Made by a program: the position numbers and the translations under genes
Assembly (NCBI GenBank): GCA_023664325.1
Contig: JAMPFS010000098.1
Coordinates: forward strand, 1 to 5,659
Reading direction: 5' to 3'
Source of the DNA: Clostridium sp.
GTDB lineage: Bacteria; Bacillota; Clostridia; Lachnospirales; Lachnospiraceae
Length of the DNA stretch: 5,659 nucleotides
In this document: positions 4,723-5,659 of the stretch, in pieces
Layout: each line of letters starts with the position of its first letter
Numbering within the stretch: position 1 is the first letter of the stretch
The notes under the pieces: model-generated
Seen by the model: only the letters and a program-made list of their open reading frames with translations
Database searches by the model: none
What the model was told of the DNA's origin: nothing

Positions 4723-5659
4723 ATGACAATTAAAAAATTAGAAAAATTTTTGAATGAGGGAGAGGGTTATACACTGGAATATAAGGAAAGTGTCAATTCT
4801 CTGAGTGACAGCGTATTTGAAACAGTCAGTTCGTTTTCTAATCGTTACGGCGGTTATATACTGCTTGGCGTAAAGGAAGTGAAGCGGAACCATAAAAAGA
4901 TTGGAGAGGTAATCGGCGTAAATCCGGCAAAGGTTGCCGATATGAAACAAAATTTTATAAATCTTCTCAATAATCCACAAAAAATGACCCCTTCTCTATA
5001 CCTGAATCTTGAAGAGATCGAGTACAAGGGAATGACTGTGCTGTGGGTATATGTTCCCGTCAGTTCACAGATTGAGATTTGTTGTGGTAAAATATATGAC
5101 CGCAATGGAGATGCGGATCAGGATGTGACTACATCTGCGGATTTGGTGGCAAATATATCTAACCGAAAAAAGGGAGCTTATTTAGAACGAACAATTTATC
5201 CATATTGTACGGAAAAACATTTAAAAATGGATCTTATTCCACGTGTAAAATTATGGGCAGTTAATAGGAATAAAAATCATCCCTGGAAAGATATGTCGGA
5301 CATGGAATTGATGCAAAGTGCCGGGCTTTATGAAGAAGATATTATGACTGGAAAAAAAGGGTTTAACTTAGCTGCAATTTTACTTTTTGGAAAGCCGGAT
5401 GTGATTCAGTCTTGCTTGCCAGGGTACAAAGTGGATGCTATTTATCGTTATGAAAATATGGATCGTTATGATGATCGCCTGGTTTGCGAGGAAAATTTGA
5501 TTGAAAGCTATAGTTTGCTTTTGGATTTTATTCGACAACATACGAATGATAAATTTTATTTGGAAGATATGGCGACCAAGAGCATCAGAGATGTAATTGC
5601 AAGAGAGATTGTTAGCAATATACTCTCTCATCGAGAATTTGGAAGTGCATTTCCGGCAA
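4723..5659 (+). CDS. Schlafen/AlbA_2-domain protein, C-terminus outside window
   Basis: The first 312 residues of a protein that continues past the window. Residues about 13-140 form the Schlafen AlbA_2 (formerly AAA_4) domain: L18-E19-Y-K21-E22, S37-F-S-N-R-Y-G43-G44-Y-I-L-L-G49-V, and Y125-D-R127-N-G-D. The middle (about 150-280) is a mixed helical linker. The last visible part, I288-R-D-V-I-A-R-E295-I-V-S-N299-I-L-S-H303-R304-E-F, matches the start of the RecG-C-terminal/HATPase_c_4 region, where the E-x3-N pattern resembles the GHKL ATP-binding N-box. Proteins of this layout are annotated as putative transcriptional regulators or RecG-related helicases; nucleic-acid binding is expected but the role is not established. 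ATG 4723 has AAAAGGAG (4708-4715) seven bases ahead. Codon use is more AT-rich than in the antiporter, and the gene has its own promoter region, so it is a separate unit. Confidence 0.88.
   Translation, partial: MTIKKLEKFLNEGEGYTLEYKESVNSLSDSVFETVSSFSNRYGGYILLGVKEVKRNHKKIGEVIGVNPAKVADMKQNFINLLNNPQKMTPSLYLNLEEIEYKGMTVLWVYVPVSSQIEICCGKIYDRNGDADQDVTTSADLVANISNRKKGAYLERTIYPYCTEKHLKMDLIPRVKLWAVNRNKNHPWKDMSDMELMQSAGLYEEDIMTGKKGFNLAAILLFGKPDVIQSCLPGYKVDAIYRYENMDRYDDRLVCEENLIESYSLLLDFIRQHTNDKFYLEDMATKSIRDVIAREIVSNILSHREFGSAFPA

Noticed and set aside
1..5659. Search for CRISPR arrays, tRNAs, rRNA, insertion sequences and attachment sites
   Set aside because: No regularly spaced repeats, cloverleaf-like sequences, transposase motifs or terminal inverted repeats with target duplications were seen by eye; a covariance-model search would be needed to exclude small RNAs.

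Overview
The window looks like chromosomal or accessory DNA from a low-to-medium GC Gram-positive of the Clostridia, most likely a Lachnospiraceae-type gut Firmicute. This rests on AT-leaning codons, strong purine-rich AGGAGG-type ribosome binding sites, tightly packed same-strand genes and the protein families present. No rRNA, tRNA, CRISPR array, transposase, integrase or plasmid gene was seen. All supported genes are on the + strand.

Region 1 (1-1070): a short tail of an upstream unit, a terminator-like hairpin (81-113), then a 284-residue protein resembling the PBECR4 family (predicted Barnase/EndoU/ColicinE5-D/RelE-like nucleases, best known from phage and conjugative-element polyvalent proteins), here as a stand-alone gene. 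A weak hairpin and a perfect TATAAT hexamer lie at its 3' end.

Region 2 (1071-2485): a 32-codon ORF whose frame continues past a TAG stop into the next gene, then a uridine-kinase-like P-loop kinase and a HAD-superfamily phosphatase-like protein one base apart. The pair suggests linked phosphate-transfer chemistry on a small metabolite that cannot be named from sequence.

Region 3 (2518-4333): a run of membrane proteins: a 136-residue two-segment protein, two very small single-span proteins (47 and 41 residues) and a full-length CaCA-family calcium/sodium antiporter that overlaps the 41-residue gene by ATGA. A strong intrinsic terminator closes the run. With no clear terminator between 1246 and 4282, regions 2 and 3 could be one transcript, although the 147-base gap at 2929-3075 may hold a separate start or processing site.

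Region 4 (4334-5659): about 390 AT-rich bases without a convincing gene. They contain a good extended -10 promoter embedded in a palindrome, and lead into a Schlafen/AlbA_2-domain protein with the start of a RecG-C-terminal/GHKL-like region, cut off by the window edge.

The points most worth following are the small membrane proteins coupled to the antiporter, the stand-alone PBECR4-like protein, the kinase/HAD pair with substituted HAD catalytic positions, and the palindromic promoter of the Schlafen-type gene. Nothing proves a new system; these are candidates.
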